Part shown: piece after piece, positions 36,765 to 45,196 of the stretch
Numbering within the stretch: the stretch's first letter is position 1
How the letters are laid out: every line of letters starts with the position of its first letter
Source of the DNA: Variimorphobacter saccharofermentans
GTDB lineage: Bacteria > Bacillota > Clostridia > Lachnospirales > Lachnospiraceae
DNA: 64,000 nt
NCBI RefSeq assembly: GCF_014174405.1
Contig: NZ_JACEGA010000001.1
Location: forward strand, 3,326,501-3,390,500
Direction of reading: 5' to 3'
Program-made: the position numbers and the translations under genes
The notes under the pieces: model-generated
The model's database searches: none
Told to the model about the DNA's origin: nothing
The model's input: the letters and a program-made list of their open reading frames with translations, nothing else

Positions 36765-38693
36765 TCATCCGACATTCTCGATTTTTATGTTCTCTTTTAA
36801 TATGACATCCTGGTAATCCAACGATACACTCTTCCGGTTTACCTCCTCCGGATCATGGTAAGTCGGTATTACAAGCTTCATTGCCCGTTTTAAAGCCGAT
36901 ATAGAACCTACCTCCAAGGCCCGCTGTAAAACACCTAGTTTATCATGAAGCTCTACCGGAGATAATTCCTTCTGTCTCTCAATAAAAATCTTCTTATTGG
37001 AGGTGGAAATCAGTTCTTCTCCCCTCATAAGAAGCTCTTCATACAACTTTTCTCCTGGTCTTAGTCCTGTTTCAATGATCGGTATCTCCGTGTAAGGTTC
37101 ATATCCGGATAAACGAATCAGTTTTTCAGCAAGATCCAGTATCTTCACCGGTTGTCCCATATCCAGAACAAATATCTCTGAGCTGCTGGCAATGGAACCG
37201 GCCTGGAGCACCAGCTGGGCAGCTTCTGGAATGGTCATAAAAAATCGAATAATTCTTTTATCCGTGATCGTAAGCGGTCCACCCTTTTCAATCTGACGTT
37301 TAAAAAGTGGAATTACAGAACCGTTAGACCCAAGTACATTGCCAAACCGAACGGCTACATATTCTGTTTTACTGATACGATTCATACTTTGCACTATCAT
37401 TTCACAAAAACGCTTCGTAGCCCCCATGATATTGGTTGGATTAACTGCCTTATCCGTGGAAATGAGTACGAATTTCTCCGTATGGTACCGATCTGCCGCT
37501 AACACCACATGATAGGTGCCGTATATATTATTTTTTATAGCTTCATCGGGGCAGTTCTCCATTAGGGGTACATGCTTATGAGCCGCTGCATGAAATACAA
37601 TATTGGGCCGGTATTTCTGGAATAACTGGTTCACCTTTTCCTCGTCTCGAACCGATGCAATCTCAATGCTGAGATTTAGCTTATCCCCATATAGGAAACG
37701 CAGTTCCTGTTCAATATCATAGGCATTATTCTCATAGATATCGACAATGACAAGACTTGATGGATGAAAACCAACAATCTGTCTGCATAGTTCCGAGCCA
37801 ATGGAACCACCGCCTCCGGTAACCATTACCACCTTTCCCCTTATGAACTGCTCCACTTGCTTATCATTCAGGGAAACCGGTTCTCTCCCCAGAAGATCTT
37901 CCACCTTAATTTCACGGATACTGTTTGATAGGGATTTATCATGATCATTCTGAATGAGTGACAGTCGGTCTGGTAGAATTCGAACATGACATTTCATTGT
38001 GGCACATAGCTCCAGAATTTCTTTTTTCTTCTCATGATCAATGGATGGAAGCGCTAATATCAATTCCGATACTCCCGTCCCCGCAAGCAGCTTGGGGAGG
38101 TCTGATATGGGACCTTTTACTTCAATGTTATGTATTCTCTTCCCTATTTTTTCATAGCTGTCATCGATGAATAAGCAGACACGGTATCCACTATTCGGAT
38201 CTGCTTGTATTTCATCTAGCAGGGTGACACCGGCACTACCTGCTCCAATAATAGCCAGCGGAAGTCCTGACGAAGCACCTCGTTGCGTATTGCGTTTGCG
38301 ATAGATTTGATAGGCAAATCTCATCATTAACATACACAGGATGGATGTGGAATATCCCGCCAAAGAAAACAACAGCGGAAACTGTTTGCCTAAAACTATG
38401 TCATCAATTAACAGGAACATAAAATAACCCATCACACCACTCAGCAGCAAGGTCATATATTCCTTGCATTCTGCATACCTCCATATACTTTTATACGTAT
38501 TAAACATATAATGAGATATCCTGCCACAGACAAACATTAGAATTAAGTGTGGTAAAATGTTGACAAATCCGATCTCTTTACCTCCGTTATTGAAAGAAAC
38601 CAGATAAGACAGAACTAGAAAGACAATTGCTGTAATAAACATGTCTAAAAATATAATTAGTTTTTTACGACTATTTCGAAATCGAAAATGCAT
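36765..38693 (-). CDS. PglF/CapD-like membrane UDP-GlcNAc 4,6-dehydratase
   Basis: A 642-residue protein. Residues 10-125 contain four membrane segments; residues about 140-265 form a first Rossmann domain (LAIIGAGSAGVTLLDEI). The catalytic SDR domain begins at about 288 (KVVMVTGGGGSIGSELCRQI) and has ISTDKAVNPTNIMGATKRF with the Asp-Lys and Met-x3-Lys set of retaining dehydratases. The product would be UDP-2-acetamido-4-keto-2,6-dideoxyglucose, the substrate of the next aminotransferase. AGGGGG lies before the ATG. It follows the kinase gene after a 166-base gap. Confidence 0.92.
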   Translation of the reverse strand: MHFRFRNSRKKLIIFLDMFITAIVFLVLSYLVSFNNGGKEIGFVNILPHLILMFVCGRISHYMFNTYKSIWRYAECKEYMTLLLSGVMGYFMFLLIDDIVLGKQFPLLFSLAGYSTSILCMLMMRFAYQIYRKRNTQRGASSGLPLAIIGAGSAGVTLLDEIQADPNSGYRVCLFIDDSYEKIGKRIHNIEVKGPISDLPKLLAGTGVSELILALPSIDHEKKKEILELCATMKCHVRILPDRLSLIQNDHDKSLSNSIREIKVEDLLGREPVSLNDKQVEQFIRGKVVMVTGGGGSIGSELCRQIVGFHPSSLVIVDIYENNAYDIEQELRFLYGDKLNLSIEIASVRDEEKVNQLFQKYRPNIVFHAAAHKHVPLMENCPDEAIKNNIYGTYHVVLAADRYHTEKFVLISTDKAVNPTNIMGATKRFCEMIVQSMNRISKTEYVAVRFGNVLGSNGSVIPLFKRQIEKGGPLTITDKRIIRFFMTIPEAAQLVLQAGSIASSSEIFVLDMGQPVKILDLAEKLIRLSGYEPYTEIPIIETGLRPGEKLYEELLMRGEELISTSNKKIFIERQKELSPVELHDKLGVLQRALEVGSISALKRAMKLVIPTYHDPEEVNRKSVSLDYQDVILKENIKIENVG

Positions 38694-38859
38694 TTTTGAT
38701 GCCCCCTATGTGTCCTTTCCTACTTACTGATCCGTGTATTGTCCGTTCATAAAGTCTTATAACTATTCGTATTTATCAGAAGTCCGAATAGGGTAGAATC
38801 ATATAAGGGATTTCTGTTCATCCTGTTTGTTTATTGATTGGGTAAGTTTAATGTCCTAT

Positions 38860-39570
38860 TTACGAGTAGAATACATTATCATAGTATTTATCCTCATATT
38901 TTTTGTATCGTTTTATACCATAATAACCATATTGCTTCCCGCCCACTTCAACCTTATTCAATACTGCTCCCAGTAATTTGCAGTTTGTTTTTTCTAATTG
39001 CTGCTTTACTCTCTGTGCTAAGGAATAACTGATTAAATTCTTCTCAATAATTAATACCACTCCATCGCATTTTTCAGCGACAATTGCACTATCAATAACG
39101 TTTGCAAGAGGAGGTGTATCGAGTATCACATAATCATAGTTCTCTCTAAGGATTTCTATCATTTCACGAAAGAAATCACCTGCTAAAAGTTCTGCCGGAT
39201 TAGGAGGAACCGGTCCAGTAAATATAATATCCAGACCTGGAACATTGGTTGCATATAGAATATCCGTCAAATCATTTTGCCCTGATAGATAATGAGTCAA
39301 TCCGAAAACTGACTGATCGGGCTTATACCTTCCAACAATCATTGATCTTCGCAGATCACAGTCTACAAACACAACCCTCCTGCCAGTTTCTGCAAAGGAA
39401 ATAGCCAGATGGAAGGATATATTTGATTTTCCTTCATTTGGTAAAGAGCTTGTAAAGCAAATTGCTTTTATATTGCATCCGCAGAACTGAATATTGGTTC
39501 TTAATGTTTTATATGCCTCATTGCTTCGAAAATCTAAAGCCTGTAGCTTTTCTAAATGAATCATTTTCAT
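38860..39570 (-). CDS. CpsD/CapB-type tyrosine autokinase (BY-kinase)
   Basis: A 236-residue BY-kinase: Walker A in SLPNEGKSNISFHLA, Walker A' in VVFVDCDLRRSM, Walker B in YVILDTPPLANVID and a C-terminal tyrosine cluster (KQYGYYGIKRYKKYEDKYY) that is the autophosphorylation site. The start at 39570 has GGAG upstream; earlier starts would add up to 10 residues. It works with the Wzz-like activator upstream and the CpsB-type phosphatase to control chain length and export. Confidence 0.92.
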   Translation of the reverse strand: MKMIHLEKLQALDFRSNEAYKTLRTNIQFCGCNIKAICFTSSLPNEGKSNISFHLAISFAETGRRVVFVDCDLRRSMIVGRYKPDQSVFGLTHYLSGQNDLTDILYATNVPGLDIIFTGPVPPNPAELLAGDFFREMIEILRENYDYVILDTPPLANVIDSAIVAEKCDGVVLIIEKNLISYSLAQRVKQQLEKTNCKLLGAVLNKVEVGGKQYGYYGIKRYKKYEDKYYDNVFYS

Positions 39571-39629
39571 AGTAATAGTCTCCATTCTGCCAAACACCAC
39601 CTATGGGGAGTCAGCACGACATTTTATAG

Positions 39630-40376
39630 CTAACTTGCCAGAACCTTCGTATCCTGTTTCCTTACACGTACTTTTTTCTTACTCTTTTTTGAAACCTCTT
39701 CCATTGGTATGATACCAAGGGTTGTTAATCCCAAATACTTCTCAATATCTTCCACGTTCTTAATGGAATCATTCCGCAGATACATTGCTGAAAGAATAAA
39801 GGATATTAGAATGATTCCGCCAAGTCCTCCCTGAAGCATATAACTAACCCGGTTCGGACTGGAAGGAGTCCTCGGCAGGTTTCCTAATTCAACCGTATTG
39901 ATTTTCTCAATCTCCATAACCTCAACCAATCGACTGGAAGCTACTAAAACGATGGTATCAGCAATTTCTTTTGCAAGTGTAGCATCATGATTTGTAACGG
40001 ATATCTCCAATATACGTGTTTCAGTAGGAATATTAACATTTACTGATGCAGACAGCTCCCCTGGAGAAATATCCAGATTTAACTTTTTAATAACCTCTTC
40101 CATTACTGGACGGCTTTTTACCAGAATTTTAAAATCTTTCGTCAGATGTACTCCAGTCTGTAGATCAGCCAATGTTGTTTTGTCCTCATTCTGTCTGTTA
40201 ATCACATACATCTTAGCAGTTGATGTATAAGTGGGTTCCAAAATGTATGTCGATATTCCCCATGCTGCTGCAACACCAAGTACACCAATCATGATGATTA
40301 GCCATGCCCTATGAAGCAATACCCTAATTAAGTCTTCCACCTTTACCTCAGATGCAAATTTTTTATTCCCTTCCAT
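39630..40376 (-). CDS. Wzz/CapA-type chain-length determinant and kinase activator
   Basis: A 248-residue membrane protein with two membrane segments (residues about 26-46 and 170-190) around an extracytoplasmic coiled region, the Wzz layout. NRVSYMLQGGLGGIILISF near the second segment carries the usual proline-rich approach (LPRTPSSPNRV). The cytoplasmic C-terminus (KKSKKKVRVRKQDTKVLAS) would touch the BY-kinase. The start at 40376 is preferred because GGAG lies seven bases upstream. Confidence 0.9.
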   Translation of the reverse strand: MEGNKKFASEVKVEDLIRVLLHRAWLIIMIGVLGVAAAWGISTYILEPTYTSTAKMYVINRQNEDKTTLADLQTGVHLTKDFKILVKSRPVMEEVIKKLNLDISPGELSASVNVNIPTETRILEISVTNHDATLAKEIADTIVLVASSRLVEVMEIEKINTVELGNLPRTPSSPNRVSYMLQGGLGGIILISFILSAMYLRNDSIKNVEDIEKYLGLTTLGIIPMEEVSKKSKKKVRVRKQDTKVLAS

Positions 40377-40407
40377 CCTTCCGCTCCTTACTTTCATTTT
40401 CTGGCCA

Positions 40408-41133
40408 TTATAAATGCCTGTCCTCCAGCATTTTCATGGGATTACTCCATAAAAGCCTTGTTACGGTCTCTTCACCATACTTTTTCATAAGCCGTGTAAC
40501 TTCCTTTCTCACCCTTGGTGCCCGATTATGAGCGCCATGAGCATCCGTTCCAAGAAAATGTACCCAATCCTTCTTTAGTAGCTTATGGCAAAAATTTACT
40601 TTCGGGCTTAAAATATGTCCGACCAGGCCAGAAAAATTAATTTGAACATATACTCCCATTTGAATCAGCTCTCCTACCAGCCAGGGATGCCTGATCAGGC
40701 AGTGGTACCTTTCTGTGTGTGCTAAGATTGGAATATATCCCGATAGCAGACAATGATGTAAACCTTCCCTCATCATGCCAAACTCTTCCTCCGGGAAGAA
40801 CTCCACTAAGATATATCTTGTTCCATCAATGGTCAAAGCGTCTCCCCGATTCAAAGCATCTATGATCTCTTTACTAAACAGCAATTCATTACCCAGAATT
40901 ATATGAGGTTTATTACAGAGGTCAAAAGGTGGTTCATTAAGTTCCTCAACCAGTTCCTGCAATTGCTTTACCGATGCATTCTTTCTTCCAATGGCATAAT
41001 GAGGTGTTGCCGTCATAATTCGGATACCTTCTTCATAGGCAGTCTGCAGCATGGACCTGGTCTCCTCCAGAGACGCTGCACCATCATCTACACCTGGTAA
41101 TATATGGCTATGTAAATCAAAATACCCTTTCAT
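40408..41133 (-). CDS. CpsB/YwqE-type manganese-dependent tyrosine phosphatase (PHP family)
   Basis: A 241-residue PHP-fold phosphatase with DLHSHILPGVDDGAASLEE, ATPHYAIG, ILVEFFPEEEFG, ILAHTERY and FLGTDAHGAHNRAPR holding the metal ligands. It dephosphorylates the BY-kinase. It is the first gene behind the capsule promoter at 41213-41241; AAAGGA lies before the ATG. Confidence 0.93.
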   Translation of the reverse strand: MKGYFDLHSHILPGVDDGAASLEETRSMLQTAYEEGIRIMTATPHYAIGRKNASVKQLQELVEELNEPPFDLCNKPHIILGNELLFSKEIIDALNRGDALTIDGTRYILVEFFPEEEFGMMREGLHHCLLSGYIPILAHTERYHCLIRHPWLVGELIQMGVYVQINFSGLVGHILSPKVNFCHKLLKKDWVHFLGTDAHGAHNRAPRVRKEVTRLMKKYGEETVTRLLWSNPMKMLEDRHL

Positions 41134-41212
41134 TGAATTCCTTTCTTACACATAGGATCATTCGATCCATAAAGGTCATAAATTCAAATTGTAATATTTT
41201 TCCAGCAAGTGA

Positions 41213-41241
41213 ATTATATAATAGGGTTTTTTTATAATCAA
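41213..41241 (-). promoter_or_regulatory. Promoter of the capsule operon
   Basis: TTGATT and a perfect TATAAT are separated by exactly 17 bases on the minus strand. The predicted start is about 70 bases before the cpsB-like ATG. It lies directly behind the terminator at 41254-41292. Confidence 0.75.
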
Positions 41242-41253
41242 CCATAAAATTGA

Positions 41254-41292
41254 AAAAAGAGGAAAATCTGATTTACAGATTTTCCTCTTTTT
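41254..41292 (-). terminator. Intrinsic terminator after the WbuB-like gene
   Basis: Perfect 17-base arms AAAAAGAGGAAAATCTG and complement with a five-base loop, ending in a T-run in both directions. A hairpin with the same 15-base arm lies at 43799-43837. Confidence 0.85.
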
Positions 41293-41473
41293 ATACAGCA
41301 TGAATTCAGAATCACAAACATAATATATGATGCGACTCAAATCGAAGGATTACGCTGCAGTAACCGACATTTTATATCTATTCCTGTTTTACATATTATA
41401 AGAATATCATACTGCATCGAACGAGAATCTATTTTTGTATACAAAGTTATCTGTTTTTGCTTCGAAACGAAAG

Positions 41474-42712
41474 TCAGCTAATTGCAGATGCCTTGTGTGG
41501 CTGTTGAAATTTCTCGAAGATTATATTATACGCCTGATCAACGGTATAGTATTTCTCCAGATATTTTCTCGAATTAGATCCCATCTGCTTTCGAACCTCC
41601 TCATCACACAGCTGGTTCAGCATCTGATTAAAGGCATTCACATCCCTGCTTTCACACCATAAGCCAAATCTGCCCTCCTCAATTACCTTTCCGATATCCG
41701 TGCTGCAATCCGTTGCAGCTAATACCGGCATGGATGCCTGCATATAGGACAGGATCCTTGATGGGAAATTAGGAATGGTAAAACGGTGGTCCAGAAAAAT
41801 CAAACCCACATCACAGGAGTTTACCAATGTATGATAATCCTTTTGCGGCAGTAAGGAAAACAATTGGACGTTCGGCAGCTTTTTCTGGTCAAGAAAATCT
41901 CTTAATCTTCGATATTCCGTTCCTGAACCAGCTATGACAAAATATGCCCGGTCATTTAATTCATTGGCTAACAGGCATTCCATTAAGAAATCAATTCCCT
42001 GGGGCTTTCCAAGATTCCCTCCATAGATAAATATGGTCTTGTCCAATGGAATATTGTACTTGCTTTTTATCGCCGTGATCATATCCTCATCTTTCGTAAT
42101 TTTAACCGGCAGAATACAGTTAGGACATATCTCAAGTCTCGAGGAAGAAATATCCGGATTATTTCTCTTGATATAGTCCACATTTGCCTGGGACATACAT
42201 CCGATATAATCTGACAATCTGTACAAACGCCTCTCCTTCCGGCGAAAATATTGATACAGGGGACTCATGACTCCTGTCTTATGCAGCATGCCAAGATCTA
42301 CTGCATTTTGCGGAAAGATATCCTTGAGTATCAGATACGTTTTAGCCTGATCCCTTTGCTTAACATAAGTGATTGCCTTTTCCAGAGTAATAGGAGGTGT
42401 TGTATAAAGAACTATGTCAAATCGTACCTTATCAAAATACTTCTTAATCCCCGCCACATATTTTCCTTCCAGAGTTATGGTTGAAATTCCCTTCTCTATC
42501 ACATTTGTTTTTTGAGTATTCCCTATTTTCAGCTTGAGTATCTCAAGATTGTCTCTGACAATCAAATAGGTCTCGATTTTCTTTCTTCGCTCTACAGGAG
42601 ATATCACATACACCCTATGGCCTTCCTCTATTATTTTATTGACCAGATCTATATGGACTCCTGACGTTTTATTTTCATCAAAATCTGAAAGGGTTAGATA
42701 TAAAACATTCAT
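41474..42712 (-). CDS. Glycosyltransferase family 4, WbuB-like
   Basis: A 412-residue GT-B enzyme that resembles WbuB, the L-fucosaminyltransferase of E. coli O26, in MNVLYLTLSDFDENKTSGVH, TTPPITLEKAITYVK, LILKDIFPQNAVDLGML and MSQANVDYIKRNNPD. The UDP-sugar domain has TIFIYGGNLGKPQGIDFLME and FPSRILSYMQASMPVLAATD. An L-FucNAc substrate fits the fnlABC genes of the neighbouring operon. It is transcribed separately from that operon, behind the FemAB-like gene. Confidence 0.88.
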   Translation of the reverse strand: MNVLYLTLSDFDENKTSGVHIDLVNKIIEEGHRVYVISPVERRKKIETYLIVRDNLEILKLKIGNTQKTNVIEKGISTITLEGKYVAGIKKYFDKVRFDIVLYTTPPITLEKAITYVKQRDQAKTYLILKDIFPQNAVDLGMLHKTGVMSPLYQYFRRKERRLYRLSDYIGCMSQANVDYIKRNNPDISSSRLEICPNCILPVKITKDEDMITAIKSKYNIPLDKTIFIYGGNLGKPQGIDFLMECLLANELNDRAYFVIAGSGTEYRRLRDFLDQKKLPNVQLFSLLPQKDYHTLVNSCDVGLIFLDHRFTIPNFPSRILSYMQASMPVLAATDCSTDIGKVIEEGRFGLWCESRDVNAFNQMLNQLCDEEVRKQMGSNSRKYLEKYYTVDQAYNIIFEKFQQPHKASAIS

Positions 42713-42745
42713 CTTTTCCTCATTTCTGCGCTATACACAGCGCGT

Positions 42746-43723
42746 TTATATTCGGTATACCGGAAAGAAATCATTGGTTTGCGTTACTCCGGCTGCAGTA
42801 CATAACCGTTGATAAACCTCCGTATTCCATATCCGTTTTCCCGTACAAAAGGTAAACTCTGTATTTCTTCCAAACTTCTTTTTGAAAAGATAAAGATTAT
42901 CCTCGGGGCTGTTCGTTCTGCCCCCTCCATAATGAATTAATTCATACCCCTTTTCCTTTCCCCACATGGTAACTGCATACTTGAGGATATACGAAGGAGA
43001 TAAGTGAAGGTATTCTGTTAACGCTCCCGATAGATGAATATGTATCCATTTACCATATATAAAACAGAAGCTCATTGCGACGGTTTTTCCTTGATATATG
43101 GCCTCTACCAAAATTACATGATCCGGAAATAAGTTTATGCATTGTGTAAAATATTCGTCATCAAAAAAATAAAAAGAATTCGCATCGTTTCGATCCATTG
43201 TTGCATAATATATTTTCGTAAAATCTCCTGCATGGGATGGATTTTCCGTAATTCTATAGGTTACTCCTTCCTCCACAGCCCGTCGAATATTCTTTCTGCA
43301 GGATTTTGAAAACTCCGCTTGCACCGGATCATCATAATCTACCAGGTTAGTTCCAACCGTTTTACGAATCGTTTGAATTTCATAGCAATTTTGAAAGTCA
43401 TCGGCATTTTTCACAATGGGATGAAATCGTATGAATTCACTGACAATGTTATGATCTAGACAATAACTTTGAAACTCCTTCTGAAATGACTGTACCAGCT
43501 GATCCCTACTGCCATCTTCACAACTCACTATCAACGGTCCGCCGTATCCATAGGGTGTAATCAGATCATAATATGTCTTATGATCGATCTGTATGGGTAT
43601 TTCCCGACGGATATACATATGTTGAATGGCTCCAAGAGGACCTTTATATTCATATACTTCGCTTTTGCCTTGTTCGATTGTCTCATACAGTTTTCCGTAT
43701 TCCGGTTGAAAATATATGTCCAT
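42746..43723 (-). CDS. FemAB-like GNAT-fold acyl/aminoacyl transferase
   Basis: A 325-residue protein of the FemAB-like/Acetyltransf_6 group: YYDLITPYGYGGPLIV, SEFIRFHPIVKN, KSCRKNIRRAVEEGVTYRI, YATMDRNDANSFYFFDDEYF and HYGGGRTNSPEDNLYLFKKK. The last phrase is shared with proteins that attach amino acids or acyl groups to glycans. The start at 43723 follows AAGGAGGG; a longer frame upstream would run through the promoter. It may decorate the capsule or peptidoglycan. Its exact substrate is not visible. Confidence 0.82.
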   Translation of the reverse strand: MDIYFQPEYGKLYETIEQGKSEVYEYKGPLGAIQHMYIRREIPIQIDHKTYYDLITPYGYGGPLIVSCEDGSRDQLVQSFQKEFQSYCLDHNIVSEFIRFHPIVKNADDFQNCYEIQTIRKTVGTNLVDYDDPVQAEFSKSCRKNIRRAVEEGVTYRITENPSHAGDFTKIYYATMDRNDANSFYFFDDEYFTQCINLFPDHVILVEAIYQGKTVAMSFCFIYGKWIHIHLSGALTEYLHLSPSYILKYAVTMWGKEKGYELIHYGGGRTNSPEDNLYLFKKKFGRNTEFTFCTGKRIWNTEVYQRLCTAAGVTQTNDFFPVYRI

Positions 43724-43757
43724 GCTTAATCCCTCCTTTGTCTCATAATGCATAAGA

Positions 43758-43786
43758 ATTATAGTATAGCATTTTTCCATTTTCAA
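43758..43786 (-). promoter_or_regulatory. Strong promoter of the FemAB/WbuB unit
   Basis: TTGAAA and a perfect TATAAT with a 17-base spacer, about 35 bases before the ATG at 43723. It follows the terminator hairpin at 43799-43837. Confidence 0.75.
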
Positions 43787-43798
43787 CCAGTTACATAC

Positions 43799-43837
43799 AA
43801 AAAGAGGAAAATCCATATTACTGATTTTCCTCTTTTT
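43799..43837 (-). terminator. Hairpin terminator upstream of the FemAB/WbuB unit
   Basis: Perfect 15-base arms AAAAAGAGGAAAATC with a nine-base loop and T-runs on both sides. It would stop transcripts arriving from the first opp operon. Its arm is identical to that of the hairpin at 41254-41292. Confidence 0.8.
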
Positions 43838-43907
43838 CTTTATAATAAAATATAATTCCCCTTTTTCTCAAGAACCTCGACACTATCCCTGTCCTCGTAT
43901 GATGGAG

Positions 43908-44189
43908 GTTATATATACAGATGGTATGACATCATCTGTCAACTAAGTGGATATGGGCTGTTACATGGTTTTCAACAGTGATTATGACTTACCATAATAC
44001 ACTGTCGGGAGAACATGTTGCTGTGTTTTGTATGTCTCAGTCGAATATTTTATGTTCGCCTGAGACATACAAAACCAGTAATATGTCCTACCATCTGTGT
44101 GTGAGGTAAGTCGTGATCACTGTTGAAAACCATGCTACAGCCCAGTATTTGTTATTGATACAGGACGTCATGCCATCTGTATATATAAC
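43908..44189. repeat. 282-bp imperfect palindrome (foldback) behind the first opp operon
   Basis: Arms 43908-44040 and 44060-44189 are complementary along their whole length. The ends are GTTATATATACAGATGG and its complement, an inner block is CATGGTTTTCAACAGTGAT and the tip is GTCTCAG/CTGAGAC with a CGAA/TTCG extension. No reading frame is apparent. It begins five bases after the oppF1 stop codon, and the word ATACAGATGGCA of the oppF1 end resembles the palindrome end. It may be a MITE-like foldback element or a very long transcript-end structure. Confidence 0.75.
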
Positions 44190-44194
44190 GTCTG

Positions 44195-45163
44195 TTATTG
44201 ATACAGATGGCAGGCCAGGTAATGCCCATTTCCATGATCCTTGAAAACCGGTTCCTGCGATTTACAGATTTCCATACAATTCGGACATCGGGTGTGAAAC
44301 TTACAACCTTCCGGAGGATTAGCCGGGGAGGGAATATCGCCTTCCAATATTGTTCGTTTCATTTTCTTATCCGGATTGGGGATTGGTACCGCACTTAACA
44401 ATGCCTTGGTATAAGGATGCATGGGTTTTCCGAATATCTCCTTAGTGGAGGCTTTTTCAACCAAGGATCCCAGATACATTACGCCAACAGAATTCGAAAT
44501 ATGCTCTACCACGGACAAATCATGGGATATGAACAGATAAGTCAAGCCACGCTGTTCCTGAAGCTCCTTCATCAGATTAATGATCTGCGCCTGAATGGAT
44601 ACGTCCAATGCTGATACCGGTTCATCCGCGATAATTACCTCAGGGTTTAGGGCCAGAGCCCTGGCAATACATATCCGTTGCCGCTGTCCACCCGAGAATT
44701 CATGGGGGTAACGATCAATATAGAATGATCTTAAGCCGCAATCTTTCATGATTTTCTTAATATAATCCCGATATAATGCTCTGGGTACGATGGAATGCTC
44801 CCTTACTGCTTCTCCTATAATCTCTCCCACCGGCATTCTTGGGTCAAGAGAAGAATATGGGTCTTGAAATATCATCTGGAGCTTCGGTCTTATTTTCCTA
44901 AGATTTCTTGGCTGCATCTCAAATAGATCCATTCCGTCCATTATAGCCTTACCGGACGTGGGCTCTGTCAGGCGAAGGATTGTACGTCCTATGGTGGTTT
45001 TACCGCATCCGGATTCTCCCACCAGTCCAAAGGTTTCTCCTTTCTTGATTGTAAAGCTTACATCATCCACTGCTTTTACTTGTCCTACTGTCCTTTGAAG
45101 AACTCCGGACTTTATGGGATAATACTTCACCAGATTTTTTACTTCCAGTATGTTACTATGCAT
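44195..45163 (-). CDS. Oligopeptide ABC transporter ATPase, OppF type
   Basis: A 322-residue ATPase with Walker [17 protein letters not shown], signature [16 protein letters not shown] and Walker [13 protein letters not shown]. The C-terminal cysteine block [14 protein letters not shown] is the Opp/Dpp family end. The start at 45163 follows GGGAGGAG; seven further residues in the longer frame lie over that site. It is the last gene of the first opp operon and pairs with the OppD-type ATPase. Confidence 0.93.
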   Translation of the reverse strand: MHSNILEVKNLVKYYPIKSGVLQRTVGQVKAVDDVSFTIKKGETFGLVGESGCGKTTIGRTILRLTEPTSGKAIMDGMDLFEMQPRNLRKIRPKLQMIFQDPYSSLDPRMPVGEIIGEAVREHSIVPRALYRDYIKKIMKDCGLRSFYIDRYPHEFSGGQRQRICIARALALNPEVIIADEPVSALDVSIQAQIINLMKELQEQRGLTYLFISHDLSVVEHISNSVGVMYLGSLVEKASTKEIFGKPMHPYTKALLSAVPIPNPDKKMKRTILEGDIPSPANPPEGCKFHTRCPNCMEICKSQEPVFKDHGNGHYLACHLYQ

Positions 45164-45196
45164 ATGCTGCTCCTCCCTACACATTACTTTTACAGC

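Noticed and set aside
38694..38859. Anti-termination element (ops/JUMPstart type) inside the capsule operon
   Set aside because: No GGCGGTAG-like element found in the 166-base gap; nothing else supported.
43724..43816. Longer N-terminus for the FemAB-like protein
   Set aside because: It would be read through the promoter and the terminator; AAGGAGGG clearly marks the ATG at 43723.
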